Shown here: positions 12,488 through 24,223 of the stretch, piece after piece
Layout: the number at the start of each line of letters is the position of its first letter
Numbering within the stretch: the first letter of the stretch is position 1
NCBI RefSeq assembly: GCF_000350225.1
Contig: NW_005179138.1
Coordinates: 66,727 to 130,726, forward strand
Direction: 5' to 3'
Length of the DNA stretch: 64,000 nt
Source of the DNA: Chondrus crispus
Taxonomy: Eukaryota > Rhodophyta > Florideophyceae > Gigartinales > Gigartinaceae
Notes under the pieces: generated by a model
What the model saw: only the letters and a program-made list of their open reading frames with translations
Told to the model about the DNA's origin: nothing
Databases searched by the model: none
Made by a program: the position numbers and the translations under genes

Positions 12488-13141
12488 TGTAGCGTAAACA
12501 CCCCCAGACGACTGGAGGTGTATGCGCAGTTCGACCTGTAGACCCCGGATCGGAGAAGGGGTGAAGCGGGTCAACCAGCTACGGAACCGGGCTCGGGCCC
12601 GGGTAGCGGTGGTAGAGCGGGAGCGAGCAGGGACGCGCGCACGCACGAGCGGATCGACGCCTCAACGCCCCGGAGCAGCACTGGGTGACGTACCAGTGCT
12701 GACGGGCGGAGGCGGTTCCGTGCTCGCTTGCGTGCTGCGCATCCACTCCGGCTCGGCTCCGACTAAACGAGCGCGAAGAGCGAAGGCGACGTTTAAAATA
12801 ACCTGGGTGGACTGACCTTGGCGGTCGGTTGAGGACAAGCCCGTGCTTGTCCCCCTCACCGCCGCTGGTCCGCTCCGTTATTTAATATACAATCAATCCT
12901 AATATTCTACAGTGCAGTACGGACTGTACTGTAGAGCTACTGTAGTCAGCGCGGGCCGTCCCGTGCTGACAGTACACGTGTGGGTACACGTGTGCTCGTA
13001 GGTATGCGCGCCTCGTACACGTGTAGTACTCGTGTGTGCGTGCCCACCTGCGCGCCCCGTATACGTGTGGGTGTACGTGTGCGCGTGTGTGGCTCGTATT
13101 GATCTAATCTAAATCTAATCTTGAACGGCCGTTTTGCCACA
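12488..13141 (-). repeat. 3' LTR of the chromovirus
   Basis: This 654-bp repeat is nearly identical to 22,869-23,522 with scattered single differences, so the insertion is not very recent. It contains an array of ACACGTGT palindromes at 12,970-13,090 and a CAGTACGGACTGTACTG hairpin near 12,915. It is flanked on the left by the target duplication GCAGG. Confidence 0.92.
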
Positions 13142-13187
13142 CGGCCCCCTCCTCAAGAGTGAACGTCCGCGTTCACCCTTGAGGCAC
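13142..13187 (-). repeat. Duplicated pol-end/polypurine segment
   Basis: About 46 bp next to the 3' LTR match the end of the pol gene at 15,482-15,527, with roughly four in five bases identical. Read on the minus strand, both encode a similar last-codon string (VxAxVxS, stop) followed by a G-rich polypurine tract. The two copies bracket the 2.3-kb extra segment that carries the kinase remnant. This is the arrangement expected if foreign RNA was joined in during reverse transcription. Confidence 0.7.
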
Positions 13188-14173
13188 GAGGGACCATGTG
13201 CAATCTGCGCACTTCGCGAGACTTGGCCCTGTCTTCCTGCTATCCGTCGTATTCCTCCGCGTCGCTCCCCGATCGACACCCCTCCGTCCGCGCCTCAGTC
13301 CTCCCCCTTACGTGTTACTCATCGATCCACATCAGCATTTCCCCGCAATTCGGTCTCGTACACTCGATCTCTTCGCAGTCCCGTTTTGCTCGCGCGTCCT
13401 TTGGAGGCCGACTCCGGTGCGGCTTCATTCTCGATCCATCGTCGTCTTTCCTTAGGAGGCGTCCCGTCCCGCATGCAGCTTTGCGCTATCTCAACATCCC
13501 TACTGCGTTCCAACCCGCCCTTCGCTGGCGATTCTCCCAGTTGGGGTACTGTACGCGTGAGGTTAGGCGTCCCTCTTGCGTGTGTGTTATTATGGCCACG
13601 CCCACTTCGTCTCACTCTCCCCCTCATCGTCGGGTGCAAACGCCGTCCCGAATCGCTCGCAGTCCTGCACATTTGGCACCCGTGCCGCCACGAGCGCCGC
13701 AATCGTCTTCACTGCGCCATATGCGACATTCTTCATCGGCAGCGGTTTGAGCACCGGCATACGACTGAAACCCTGATCATTTGGCAAGATCGATCTCTTG
13801 GGCCCCTCCCTTACGGCGGCGTTATGCCGGAAGACCCTATTCCTATTCCTTACCCTTAGAAAATGCGTCACAAAATCCGCCACAAAGAGCTTCCGCACGC
13901 CATCCTCTTGTCGACCACTAAACCGTCGACACCAAAACACATCCATGTCCTAAAGCGCGCTGCAACTACTCCCGTAATTGTACATCGCGTCGTATGGTAT
14001 GTCCTTCGTACTCGTGCGCTATTGTTCGTGCAGAAGTTCAAAACGGCCTCTGCTGTAGTTTTCCGGCGCAGCGCGAGTTTCTCCTTGATGCTGTGTCGAA
14101 GTGCGGCGTCTCCTCCATCTTGCCGATTGTCACAGTGTCCTTGAAGCTGTCGAAGGAGGGGTCCTATCCACAC

Positions 14174-14823
14174 TCACTTCGCCGCCCGTGTCCAGCGCAT
14201 GTCCTCGGTGAGCACCCGGTATGTGACACTGAGAGTCCACCTGTCGAACGCAATTCCATACTGCTTTTCGTTAAGCAGTTCCGACGGCGCGTACGACAGT
14301 GACCCAGAAATCCTGCTTGTCAAATAGTTGTTGCCGCGACCCAGCAGCTTGGGCAGTCCGAGGTCCGCCAGTCGCGCGTGCCAATCGCCAGTTTGCAACA
14401 GCAACTCGTCCCTGTGCCCTCACCAGCCCTGATTCGATGTCTTGGAGCGTGTTTCTCCTTCCCGTGCTTGATCCGGGGCATAGCGCAAATAAAAGGGCGA
14501 CCGCCTTCTGAAACGTATGGGACAATGCTTACAGCAGTATGGTCATCGTGGGGATTTCGTTTCGCAATACTTTGGACAAACCCATCTACTGCCACCAAGA
14601 GGCTTTGAAATGATTCGCATTGATGCGCAGCAACGGGGCAATTCGGCTCTGGTGATCCCAGAAGCCTGAGCGGCAGCTTCCCTTGTGAGTAGAGATACAC
14701 AGCCGCCTTCCAACTTCCATGGTCAAAACCATTCGAGCCTCTCCTTCGCTTTCGCCACACGCGCTTACAAAATCTCAGTACCGCGTTTTGCACGCCCGAG
14801 CCGTTGGGGAGCGCGCCCTTCAA
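14174..14823 (-). pseudogene. Protein kinase fragment captured inside the chromovirus
   Basis: Read on the minus strand through three frames, the segment shows kinase-like landmarks in order. These are an IVPYVSEGGRPFI stretch resembling the hinge region, DIESGLVRA before the catalytic loop, and HRDELLLQTGD at the HRD loop with the usual Lys replaced. Then come LADLGL at the DFG position, SGSLSYAPSELL at the APE position, and YGIAFDRWTLSVTYRVLTE at the DVWS region. It would have been a Ser/Thr or Tyr kinase. It is frameshifted and lacks the N-lobe Lys, so it is inactive. It lies in the sense direction of the element, between pol and the 3' LTR. Confidence 0.65.
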
Positions 14824-15493
14824 CGGCCTCGTCCTGTCCGCGCTACCCTACCTCGTGTACAGGTTCTATTTTTCGGCTTCATATCCACCTTTCAAAAGGT
14901 ATGTCGTTGTATTCTACGGACTGCGCATCCTTTCCCTTTTTGTTTTTGTCGAAGCTCAGGCGTGCGTGGGCGGCGCGGCGAGCGGCGAAATCTTCCTCGT
15001 GAATCGCCTCGTGCGACCCGCCAGGGGGTCCTACTTATTCGCGTTTTGCCCTCATCGCCTACCCCGGCTGTCGTGGGGGTGTTTCGCGTGTCGGTTCTAG
15101 CAATGCCCGCTCGTCCCACTCCGTCCGGTGAGGTGGGCAACGGGAACGAGGTTGACGTCCGAGCTTCCTCCCTGGCGACACGTACGCGTTCCGGGTTACT
15201 GTCTGCGGGCAATCGCGTGCGTTAGGTTTCACCTCCTCCTTCCGTCCTTCCCTTGTCATGCGTCGTCCTTGAGATCCGGAGCTCGTGACCTCGTCGTAGA
15301 CTTCCACCCTACGCCTTGCACGGTTTCGCTCTTCTCCCCTCGGGGAGGCACGTCCTAGCTGCCGGGGCGGTACGCGCGTCTCGTTAGGCGTTGTGTATCG
15401 GGCTGTCGAGGCTGCAGGGAGAGCGTTGCCCGCTTACGTATAGCAGGTCGGCGCGGCAAGGGGTGGAGTGTCGTGACGTTGGGGGCCCCCTTC

Positions 15494-18400
15494 TCAAGAG
15501 CGAACGACCGCGCTCACTTCGGAGGTGAGTTCCCTGCCTGTACGCGTTCTCAGTCGTTTTGCGTATCGCGACACTAGCTCCTCGGGGACATGTGTTCGTG
15601 CAGTCCAAGTGGGCTCTTCGTAGTCAGCCCACTTGATGAGGAACTCCGTAGTTCCGTCTTCTACCACGCGATGCTTGAGCAGACGCTCGACCGCGTACTG
15701 CGTGCCCTCGGTGACCTTGTCGGCAAGGTCACCTGGGGTTGTTGAACTTGCTCGTGGCGCGTCCGTCGGAGGGGGTGCGTTGACGCAGCGGTCTGCCGAG
15801 ACGCGCTCTGTAACTCCATCACGATCGATCGTGATGGTGCGCTGGTAGTTCGCGAGAACTCGGTACGGTCCGACAACGGGCGAGGCGAGCTTGTTCGACG
15901 TCTTAGCCCCATCGGTGGGGTTGAGATATACGTATTCTCCGGGACGGAGCCGGGAATTAATACGTCGTATGCGCTTATCAAAATCGCGCTTGTAGCGAGC
16001 CTGCGTCCGATGCAGGCTCCCGTACGCCTTTTGGATAGTCGAGTCCAAGGTCTTGAGGAACTCGGTACGTTGGTTCCCCTTATCGGAAGGGGGCGCGTCG
16101 CCGTCCGCCTGTCGGAGAGAGAACTCCGACGGTGGCCTGCTGAGCACGAGCTCAAACGGCGTGGTGCGTGTGGTGCGATGTACGTGGGAGTTGTACGCAT
16201 ACGTAAGCGGCCCCACGTACACATCCCAGTCGTCCTGGTGTTCACCCATGTAGTTTCTCAGCATTGAGACGATTGTTCGGTTATATCACTCGACTTGCCC
16301 GTTCGTCTGGGGATGGTACGCCGAAGTGTACAAATTCGTTATCCCCAAGACGCGGCACGTGCTGTGGAAGAACTCGGCATTAAACTGAGGGCCGTTGTCC
16401 GAAAACAACGTGCGAGGGACGCCATACTTGAACACCCACGAGTCGCAGGACGCAACTGCGACCGTGTACGCTGTTATCGTGCGGAGCGCAACGACTTGCG
16501 TCAGCTTACTGAAGCGGTCCGTAATCACGAGCAGGAACCGTTTTCCTGCCTTCGTCTTGGGGAGCGGCCCCAAGATGTCGATCGCGAGGCTCTCGAGGGG
16601 CCTTGTAGCTGGAAACAATCTCAATCGGTTGAGATCTTTCCTCAGCTTCACCCGGTTCATCGCGCAGGTTCGACACCCTCGCACCGTGGCTGCGACGTCT
16701 GCAGCCAAGTGGGGCCAGTAGTACTCGCGTCGAAGTGCGTAGTACATACGGTTCTGGCCCGGGTGCCCCGCGATGGCCGGGTTGTAGCACAGGCGGAGGA
16801 GCCTGGCGCGGAGCGTCCGAGGTACCACCACCTGAACGATATCAGGGTCGAAGGGGTGTCTCCGTTTGAGCACCCCTTGGTGGTCCTGGAAGAACGCGGA
16901 GTCCCGGGACTCTGACTATCGTGCCAAAACGGTTTGGCAGAAGTCATCCACGCGTTGCTCCTCGGCTATCTCCTCTATCGTAAGAGGGGCCGGAAGGTCG
17001 TCCTGCGGTGGGGCGACCGGGGAGTCGAGCGCGCCAGCCTCGGGGTCTTCGGCGCGCTGGATATCGGCGGCGTCGAACTCGTCGTTCTCCTCCCAAAACG
17101 AATTGGGTCCTTGAAGACCGGGGGCTTCGTTGTCACCTCGCGGTTCGTCGCCCGTCCGTACGCGCGACCTTGTTCGGGCTTCGGCTTGGTTCCGTGTCGT
17201 TACGAAGACATGGACCGCCTGATGATCGCAGCTCACGGTACAAGCGTGGTCCGCGAGCTCGTTCGATACGTCTCGAACTGTCGTGCCCCCGTCGAAAGTG
17301 GGGATGTCGTCATCCACCTCGACGGTGGGGCGAGGGTCATCGGCGACCTTCGGAGACACGAGTCGTTACAGGGCATCGGGCACCTGATGCACGCGCCCGG
17401 GGCGATACTGAATGGTGAAATCGTATTCAGCCAGACGTAGCCGCCACCGGGTGAGTCTTTCTGAGCTCTCCGTGAGCGACATGAGCCATCGGAGGGCGTC
17501 GTGATCCGTCCGGACGGTGAACTTGGTTCCTTCGATATACGGCCGCAGTGTGCGGACGGCCCACACCACGGCGAAGCACTCAAGCTCCTTAGCGCTGTAG
17601 TTCCGTTCGCTATCGCTTAGAGAGTACGACCAGTACCCAACGGGGCGCCAATCGTTTGGCTCGTCATGCTCCTGTACGAGGATGCACCCTAGTTGATATG
17701 CACTGGCGTCAGTGTCCAACAGGTACGGTCGGCCGTACCGAAGTAGCGCGAGGATCGGCGTGGAGATCATCGCCGCCTTCAGGCTTTCGAAAGCGTGAAG
17801 CTGAACCTCCGTTGGGTTATCGAAATCGTTATCCGAGTCCTTGCGCGTTATATCGGTTAACGGACGGGCAATCTTCGAGAAGCCCTTGACGAAGCGACGA
17901 TACACGTTACACGCCCCGAGGAACGAGCGCACCTGCGTCAGCGTCCTCGGGAACGTGAACGTCTTGAAGGCGTCGATTGCCGTATCAGCCACGCTCAACT
18001 TACCTGGGGATATAACGTGCCCCAGGTAGTGCACCTTTGGACGGAAGAAGCTGCACTTCTTGAGCTTGAGGGAGATGCCGGCACTCCGCAACAAGCTCAA
18101 GACGGTATCGAGATGCCTTGCGTGTTCCGCGTCCGTACGCGAGAACACGATAACGTCATCGAGATAGACGAGGCATATTTGCCAGCGGACTCCGGACAGT
18201 ATGATATCGAGGGCACGTTGGAAGGTGGCCGGTGCCCCTTTCAATCCAAACGGCATGCGAAAATGGCGGTACGTACCCATATGTGTCGTGAAAGTAGTCT
18301 TATCCCGGTCCTCCGGAGCGACCGGGATCTGCCAATAACCGGAATTGCAGTCCAGCGTCGTAAAGACGGCTGCATCTCCTAACGAGTCGATGCAGTCGTC

Positions 18401-20077
18401 CATATGCGGCAGCGGATACGAATCCGCTGCAGTCTTCGCGTTGAGACGCCGGTAGTCCACGCAGAACCGAAGAGAGCCGTCTTTCTTCGGTACGAGCACC
18501 ACCGGGGACGCCCACTCGGTGCTCGCGGGCTCGATAACCCCTGCGTTCAACATCTTGTTGACCTCCTTCGCGACCATTTCGCGCATGGCCGGGCCCTTTC
18601 GATAGGGCATAGAACGAATTGGTTTCGTTCTCGGTTCGAGGGGAATGCGGTGCTCTGTGGCTTGGATCGTTCCGAGCGCACTGCTCCACAGACTCGAGTG
18701 CTTACGGAGCATTTCGAGCACGTGGCCACGGAGCTTGTCATCGTCGATGTATGACAAGACAATCTCTTTTTCCCAATCCATCGGTGGATTTTCGGGATCC
18801 TTCTGCTGGGGGGGTACAGTACCCTCCGCCGTCGGTTGGGATATAGGTGACCATTTGTCCGGGTCAACCCCTTCATTCCCAGCGGTTGCCTTCTCGTCGG
18901 AGCTGGATCGGCCAGCTCCTGTCTCTCCGACTTGATCGGTCAAGTCGGTCAGGTGCAACGCGTGCGCGATCCCCTCAGCGACTCGACGTTCGGGCGTGAG
19001 GATCGCGAGGGGGTTGCGCTTCGCGTATCCCACGACGGTGTGCTTCGGAAGCCGCCTCTCCCGTCGCGAGAAGTTCGCGAGGATGACTTCGAATGTCTGG
19101 TTCGGTAGGACTTCCGCGACGCCATTCGTCAGCCTCACTCCATGCCGATGTTGGAGTGAGGGCTTGGGCTCCAGGAACACGAGACCCCTCCCTGCGGTTG
19201 TCACACGCACACGGGCTTGCGACATCGCGGGGATGGTAACCCAGCGGGCGATTCGGATCGCCTGCGGGGCCTCCTCGCGTACCTCCGGACGACTCGTTTG
19301 GCGACCGTGTCGCCTGGTGGGGGAAGTCGGTTCCCCCTTCCCATTGACGATGGCTACCGAGCCACCGTGACGAAGTTCGAGCTTCTGTCCGTCGATGTCG
19401 ATGCTGCGTACGTGCGCATCAATGAACGCGGTCCCAAGTAGAACGGGAACAGCGAGTTGTTCGGCCACTACGAAAGGTATGCGGAACGTCGTGTTCCGCA
19501 GCCGGACCGCGAGGCGGACGACCGCCGTAAGTCGAAGCGGGTTACTGTTCGCGCCAGCCAGGCGTGGTAATGGCGCGTCCCGTATTACGTAGCGGGCCCA
19601 GTCGGGAGGGAGGTCGGCCTTCCTCACCAAGTTGGAGCCCGAGCACGTGTCGACGGCGATCGTGTGGGGCTTAAACGCGTTGCCTTCGGTGGCCACGGAG
19701 CCCAAGACGTTATATATTTTCGACGTCATGAGGCATACGAGATCATCGACCACCTTGGGCGCAACCTTATCGGTGAGGTCCTTCCGCCGGGGCGATCGAC
19801 TTCGGCGTTGGCCCCTCTTGTGTTTCCGTCGGCTCGAGCCGGGGGACGTTCGCGTCTCAGTGACGCCCGTCCAGGTGCTGGAGTCCGTACGAGGCGGACA
19901 TTTCGTCGGCGACCTTGGGCTCACCGGGGTCAGGAGGTCGACCGACTCGTGTCGGTCGGCGTTAACCGCGTCTCGCTCGTTGCGCTTCACTGGGATGTCG
20001 GGTGTCCCTGTGGTGCCTTCTTCCAACATCGGGTCTACGTGGGCCTCGGTGTTGGGTTTCTCCTGCAATGTAGACAT
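15494..20077 (-). pseudogene. Chromovirus pol: protease, RT, RNase H, integrase, chromodomain
   Basis: An ATG at 20,077 opens 903 residues containing a protease (VDTCSGS, VLLGTAFID), reverse transcriptase (YRRLN, YWQIPV, MPFGL, YLDD near 18,155) and RNase H (DTDASAYQLG, TDHDAL). The frame stops at VPDAL (17,366) but continues in register through an acidic linker, stop near 16,916, then integrase. The integrase has a zinc-binding H/CRTC region, AIDILGPL, FSDNGPQF and HPQTNGQVE, then a TGA at 16,283. It ends in a chromodomain (FLIKWADYEEPTW) and a stop at 15,494. Chromodomains target integration to modified histones. Several of the stops can be read as single C-to-T changes of Arg or Gln codons. 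Confidence 0.88.
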
Positions 20078-20461
20078 TGCTGGAGTCCCCGTGCTCGACT
20101 CCGATAGCGGGGGATGTATTATCGGACAATACCCCCGTGTCCTTGGCCAGCACGCGGGGACCGGTCTAGTTCATAGGGAAAAGACGGCTCACGCGACCGC
20201 GTGTACGTAACCGTCTTTACCCTTTTTTCGAACTACCGGTGCTATCGGAGTTACCCCCTGGCTATCGACGGCCAGGTCTTCTCCAGGTAGCCGGCCGCGT
20301 GGGTCGGGACTATTCCTCCCCTGCCGCTCAGCAGCGTTGGCGAAGTACTCGGGTACTTCCGGGTCTTGACCTGCGGCGTCCGGTCGTCGCAGGATACGGG
20401 GAACGAAGCGAGTGGGCTCTCCTTCGTGACCCTCCGTGGGTAGGGGATACGGATCCTCTAC

Positions 20462-22792
20462 TCAGTCTTGCAGGTACATTATCGCATTCTGTACCTGTTG
20501 GGGTAACAGAGAACGGTCTCGGTCCCCTCTCTCTCCTTGGCGGGGGTACCTTGTGTCGGCCTGGCGGTAGTCGGGCCGATCCCGACGATCGAGTTCGGTA
20601 CGACGATACCCGCGTCCACGGGGGGCGAAGCGAGCGCCCCCACCCGACCGATTCGGGAAACCTTGACGCGGGGGACGACCCTCGCCGACCGCTTGCAGGA
20701 GTAGATTGCGCGCCCCGGGGCGCGTCTCCATCTGGTGGCGGTAGTTCCTGTACGCCGTGAACATTCGTTGTTCCGGCGACAGGAACGGGCAGGCGTACAT
20801 GGCGTGTCCTTACGTACGACATAGCCAGCACACGTACGCGCTGCCGTCCGTTGAGGCGAAGGTCGCCGCGTGGCGCGCCTCCTCATCGGTGAGGAGGGGC
20901 ACGCGAGGGGCTTCACCTCCGGTATCTCGGTTTGAGATGTCGAGCTCAGCGACCCGGGGGTCCGTATCCCTGGGTGCTCTTGGAGTGGCCGCGAACGCGG
21001 TCGCGTAGCCCGACGTCGTTCCGGTCGACATCGGTGAAGGGGGTCGAGCCCCTACTGGCCCTGCTCCTTACGTAATGAGGACAGGGTCGGCCTGCCACTC
21101 ATCCTCCCCTACATGGAGGGTAGAGGCGGGCGAACTTGTTGCGGCGGACTTCGTAGTCCTGCCAGCCCTCCCTGCCGGTTTCGAATCCGGCAGAGGTAAA
21201 CCGCGTCGAACGCGGTAAGTGGTTCCTTCTGCCGTTGCGATACGGCGGATGGTCGGAAGATCGGTCTTCTGGCGGCTCGGCAGCCGCTGCACTGTCTCAG
21301 AAACTGCGGCACGGGTCGCAGGAGCGAGTCCCCGCACGAAGTAGTGCGCGAGAGACTGTTCGGAGAACACTGCCGTGCACCGGAACGCGGCCGTTTCGAG
21401 CCGGTCCGCGAACGTGCTTTCCGTTTCATGAGATTGCTGTCGCGCCGTGGCGACAGCGTCGTACGCTTCACCTAACACGTCGTCGGTTAGGTAGCGTTTC
21501 AGGAACTGGTTCACGAGTCCCGGCCAACTCACGTTGTCGTGTAGTTGGCCGGCGTGGAGGCCACGCATTGTATAACTCGTATACAGGCGCTCCGCGTCGC
21601 GCTCTAAGAAGTGCGCGAGGACTCTCACGGCAACACCTTCGGTCAGGTGTTGCGAGTTGAAGGTTACCCGAATATCCTTCAAGAACGGTAGGAGCTGGAT
21701 CGGGTCCGTACCTTCAAAGCTCCTCATCGTGGGACGGATCCCACGGCAGCGTTGGACGTACTTCGCGATTCGTCCCGCGTCACCAGAGGTGACGAGCCTC
21801 GGGGTGTTATCCAAGCGGTACATACGATAGTCAGCGACGGCGCTGAACTCTTGGATCATCGTATGCACCGGCTCGAGCCCGGGCTCGGCGGGACCTAGCG
21901 TGCCGAAGGAGGTAACCGGTAGCGTACGGACGTCTACCGGACCTGGATGCTCGGCATAACTCGCCGGCGGGTGGCTGCCCCAGCGGGGATCGACGGAGAA
22001 CATCGGTCCTCTGGATCCGCGGGCGGCTCCTCCACGGTCCTGTTCGGCCGCGTATGATACGCGGTCCATCTGCCGCCTACTTACGGGGATAGGCGGCAAT
22101 GCTTGGGTCTCGGACGCGAGATTCGCGCCCATCGAGGGACGGTTTTCTTCCGCAGTCCGACTGGCGTCGGCGCCAGTCGGACGCCAACCTTCCGGAGCGA
22201 CGGCGCTCGGAGGTACGGCACCACCGGGCCCTCTCGTGGGGGCACCGGGCAGCCTTGCGGCCATGGTCCGTTCCATGTCACGAGCACGCTGTCGCGTAGC
22301 GTTGAGCTCGGCGGAGAGGTGCGCGAACGCACCCAACTGCTCTGCTGACGGGGACGGTCGATCGTCGGGACGTCTCGTCGAGGTCGGCCTCGTGGGGCCA
22401 CCTTGCCCGTGCAGTACGGGCTGTGCGAGGCGTGAGTCTTCGACGAGCACCAGTCGCGAGTGTAACTCGTCGGCTAGTGCTCGGAGATTCTCCAAGGACT
22501 GGCTAACTCGATCGAACCTCCCTTCACGTAGGGAGCGGAGCTCGTCCATACATCGCGAGTAGACGGCGTCCGTCACGTCTATTCGGAGTGAAGTGCGGAC
22601 TTCCTCGATGTAGTCAGCTATGCGATCGAACATCGCAGCCGCTTGTCCTTCGGGGGACTCGGGCCACGGTTCGCAGTCTTGGAGACCAGCGTCGCCGTCA
22701 CCGAACGGCGGTGATGGTGCGTGTGCGTGCATAGCGGCCGCCCTCGGATCCGCTGGTTCGGACCGGATCGAGGTGGCGTATTCTTGACTCAT
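20462..22792 (-). pseudogene. Chromovirus gag
   Basis: The start chosen is the ATG at 22,792 just inside the 5' LTR; the open frame reaches into the LTR but only with a GTG. An Arg/Pro-rich N-terminal half is followed by a helical retrotransposon gag domain (RYLTDDVLGEAYD, SLAHYFVRGL). In-frame stops lie at 21,068 and 20,810. The second falls inside the CX2CX4HX4C zinc knuckle (CWLC...H...C), destroying it. An Arg/Gly-rich tail runs to 20,462. It shares its reading frame with pol. The product would package element RNA. Confidence 0.8.
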
Positions 22793-22868
22793 CTCAACGC
22801 GTACGGACGCGGAGGAAAAAGAAAGTCTTCTCGGAAAGATCTCGGGGTCTTCTAGGTCGGGAGACCAC

Positions 22869-23522
22869 TGTAGCATAAACACCCCCAGACGACTGGAGGT
22901 GTATGCGCAGTTCGACCTGTAGACCCCGGATCGGAGAAGGGGTGAAGCGGGTCAACCAGCTACGGAACCAGGCTCGGCCCCGGGTAGCGCTGGTAGAGCG
23001 GGAGCGAGCAGGGACGCGCGCACGCACGAGCGGATCGACGCCTCAACGCCCCGGAGCAGCACTGGGTGACGTACCAGTGCTGACGGGCGGAGGCGGTTCC
23101 GTGCTCGCTTGCATGCTGCGCATCCACTCCGGCTCGGCTCCGACTAAACGCGCGCGAAGAGCGAAGGAGACGTTTAGAATAACCTGGGTGGACTGACCTT
23201 GGCGGTCGGTTGAGGACAAGCCCGTGCTTGTCCCCCTCACCGCCGCTGGTCCGCTCCGTTATTTAATATACAATCAATCCTAACATTCTACAGTGCAGTA
23301 CGGACTGTACTGTAGAGCTACGGTAGTCAGCGCGGGCCGTCCCGTGCTGACAGTACACGTGTGGGTACACGTGTGCTCGTAGGTATGCGTGCCTCGTACA
23401 CGTGTAGTACACGTGTGTGCGTGCCCACTTGCGCACCCCGTACACGTGTGGGTACACGTGTGCGCGTGTGTGGCTCGTATTGATCTAATCTAAATTTAAT
23501 CCTGAACCGCCGCTATGCCACA
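22869..23522 (-). repeat. 5' LTR of the chromovirus
   Basis: This 654-bp copy has TG...CA ends on the minus strand and is followed on the right by the target duplication GCAGG. It contains the promoter for the minus-strand transcript and the same ACACGTGT palindromes (23,352-23,465) as the other LTR. Confidence 0.92.
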
Positions 23523-24223
23523 GCAGGCCTACCTGCAGTCTGCCGAACCTTTACTTCGAGATATCTTCATCAAAGACCCAGTACCAGAATTTGAACCTGG
23601 ATGCTAGACAATGCTTGCAGCTCATAAAACCACTATATGTATTGTGTGAGTCTGGTGACTTGTGGCATGCCACATTAGACGCCCATCATCGTGAAGAACT
23701 GGGAATGAAGCCTCTTAGGTCCGACTCGGCTCTCTATACCTACAAAATGAATGGACTGCTCAAGGGGCTCTCAGGGTCATATGTAGATGACCTGATCCGC
23801 GCTGGGGATCAAGATTTCCGAAAAATGTCGAAAAGAACATGTGAACGGTTTGAGATGGCAGACGACGAATTACGGCCTTGCACCTTTACCGGATTCAGAC
23901 TAGAACTGGGCGAAAGCAGCTCACTCTCTATCCACCAACATTCCTATGTAAAGGGAATACTATCGCTTCGTTTTGATGCACGCTTTTCGGACTTTGCGTC
24001 GTTGAGAATGAAACTTGCATGGCTTACGCATACACGTCCAGACTGTTCCTATGAGGTGTCACAAATAGCACAAGTGACACGGGAGCGCTTTGACCTCGAG
24101 CCGTCAAAAGTTATCAAGAACTGCAATAGAATGGTGAAGCATGTCCGTATGCATCGACTTCAGATTCAAGTCCCGAAGCTTGATATTAGCTCTCTTCGTA
24201 TTGTGGGTTTCTCTGATGCGTCA
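23523..24223 (+). pseudogene. Copia RT C-terminal part and RNase H start
   Basis: Coding resumes in the copia element directly after the chromovirus (QAYLQS), followed by LIKPLYVLCESGDLW and the polymerase motif YVDDL (near 23,780). Then come the connection region and the RNase H start IVGFSDAS, where the solo LTR interrupts. Only minor frame damage is visible here. Confidence 0.8.

Larger units (their letters stand above)
12488..23522 (-). mobile_element. Chromovirus (Ty3/gypsy with chromodomain), complete with both LTRs
   Basis: Two 654-bp LTRs (12,488-13,141 and 22,869-23,522) begin TGTGGCA and end CTACA when read on the minus strand. A perfect 5-bp target duplication GCAGG flanks the element (12,483-12,487 and 23,523-23,527). 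Gag, protease, reverse transcriptase, RNase H, integrase and a C-terminal chromodomain lie on the minus strand in this order. All use one reading frame, interrupted by several stop codons. A possible tRNA primer site (TGGTCTCCCG) follows the 5' LTR near 22,867. A purine run adjoins the 3' LTR at 13,142-13,155. An extra 2.3-kb segment between pol and the 3' LTR contains a kinase remnant. It is inserted in the reverse transcriptase of the copia element. Confidence 0.93.

Noticed and set aside
13134..13859. 241-residue plus-strand open frame beside the 3' LTR
   Set aside because: It lies antisense to the captured segment of the chromovirus, starts at the LTR edge, and has no recognisable motif.
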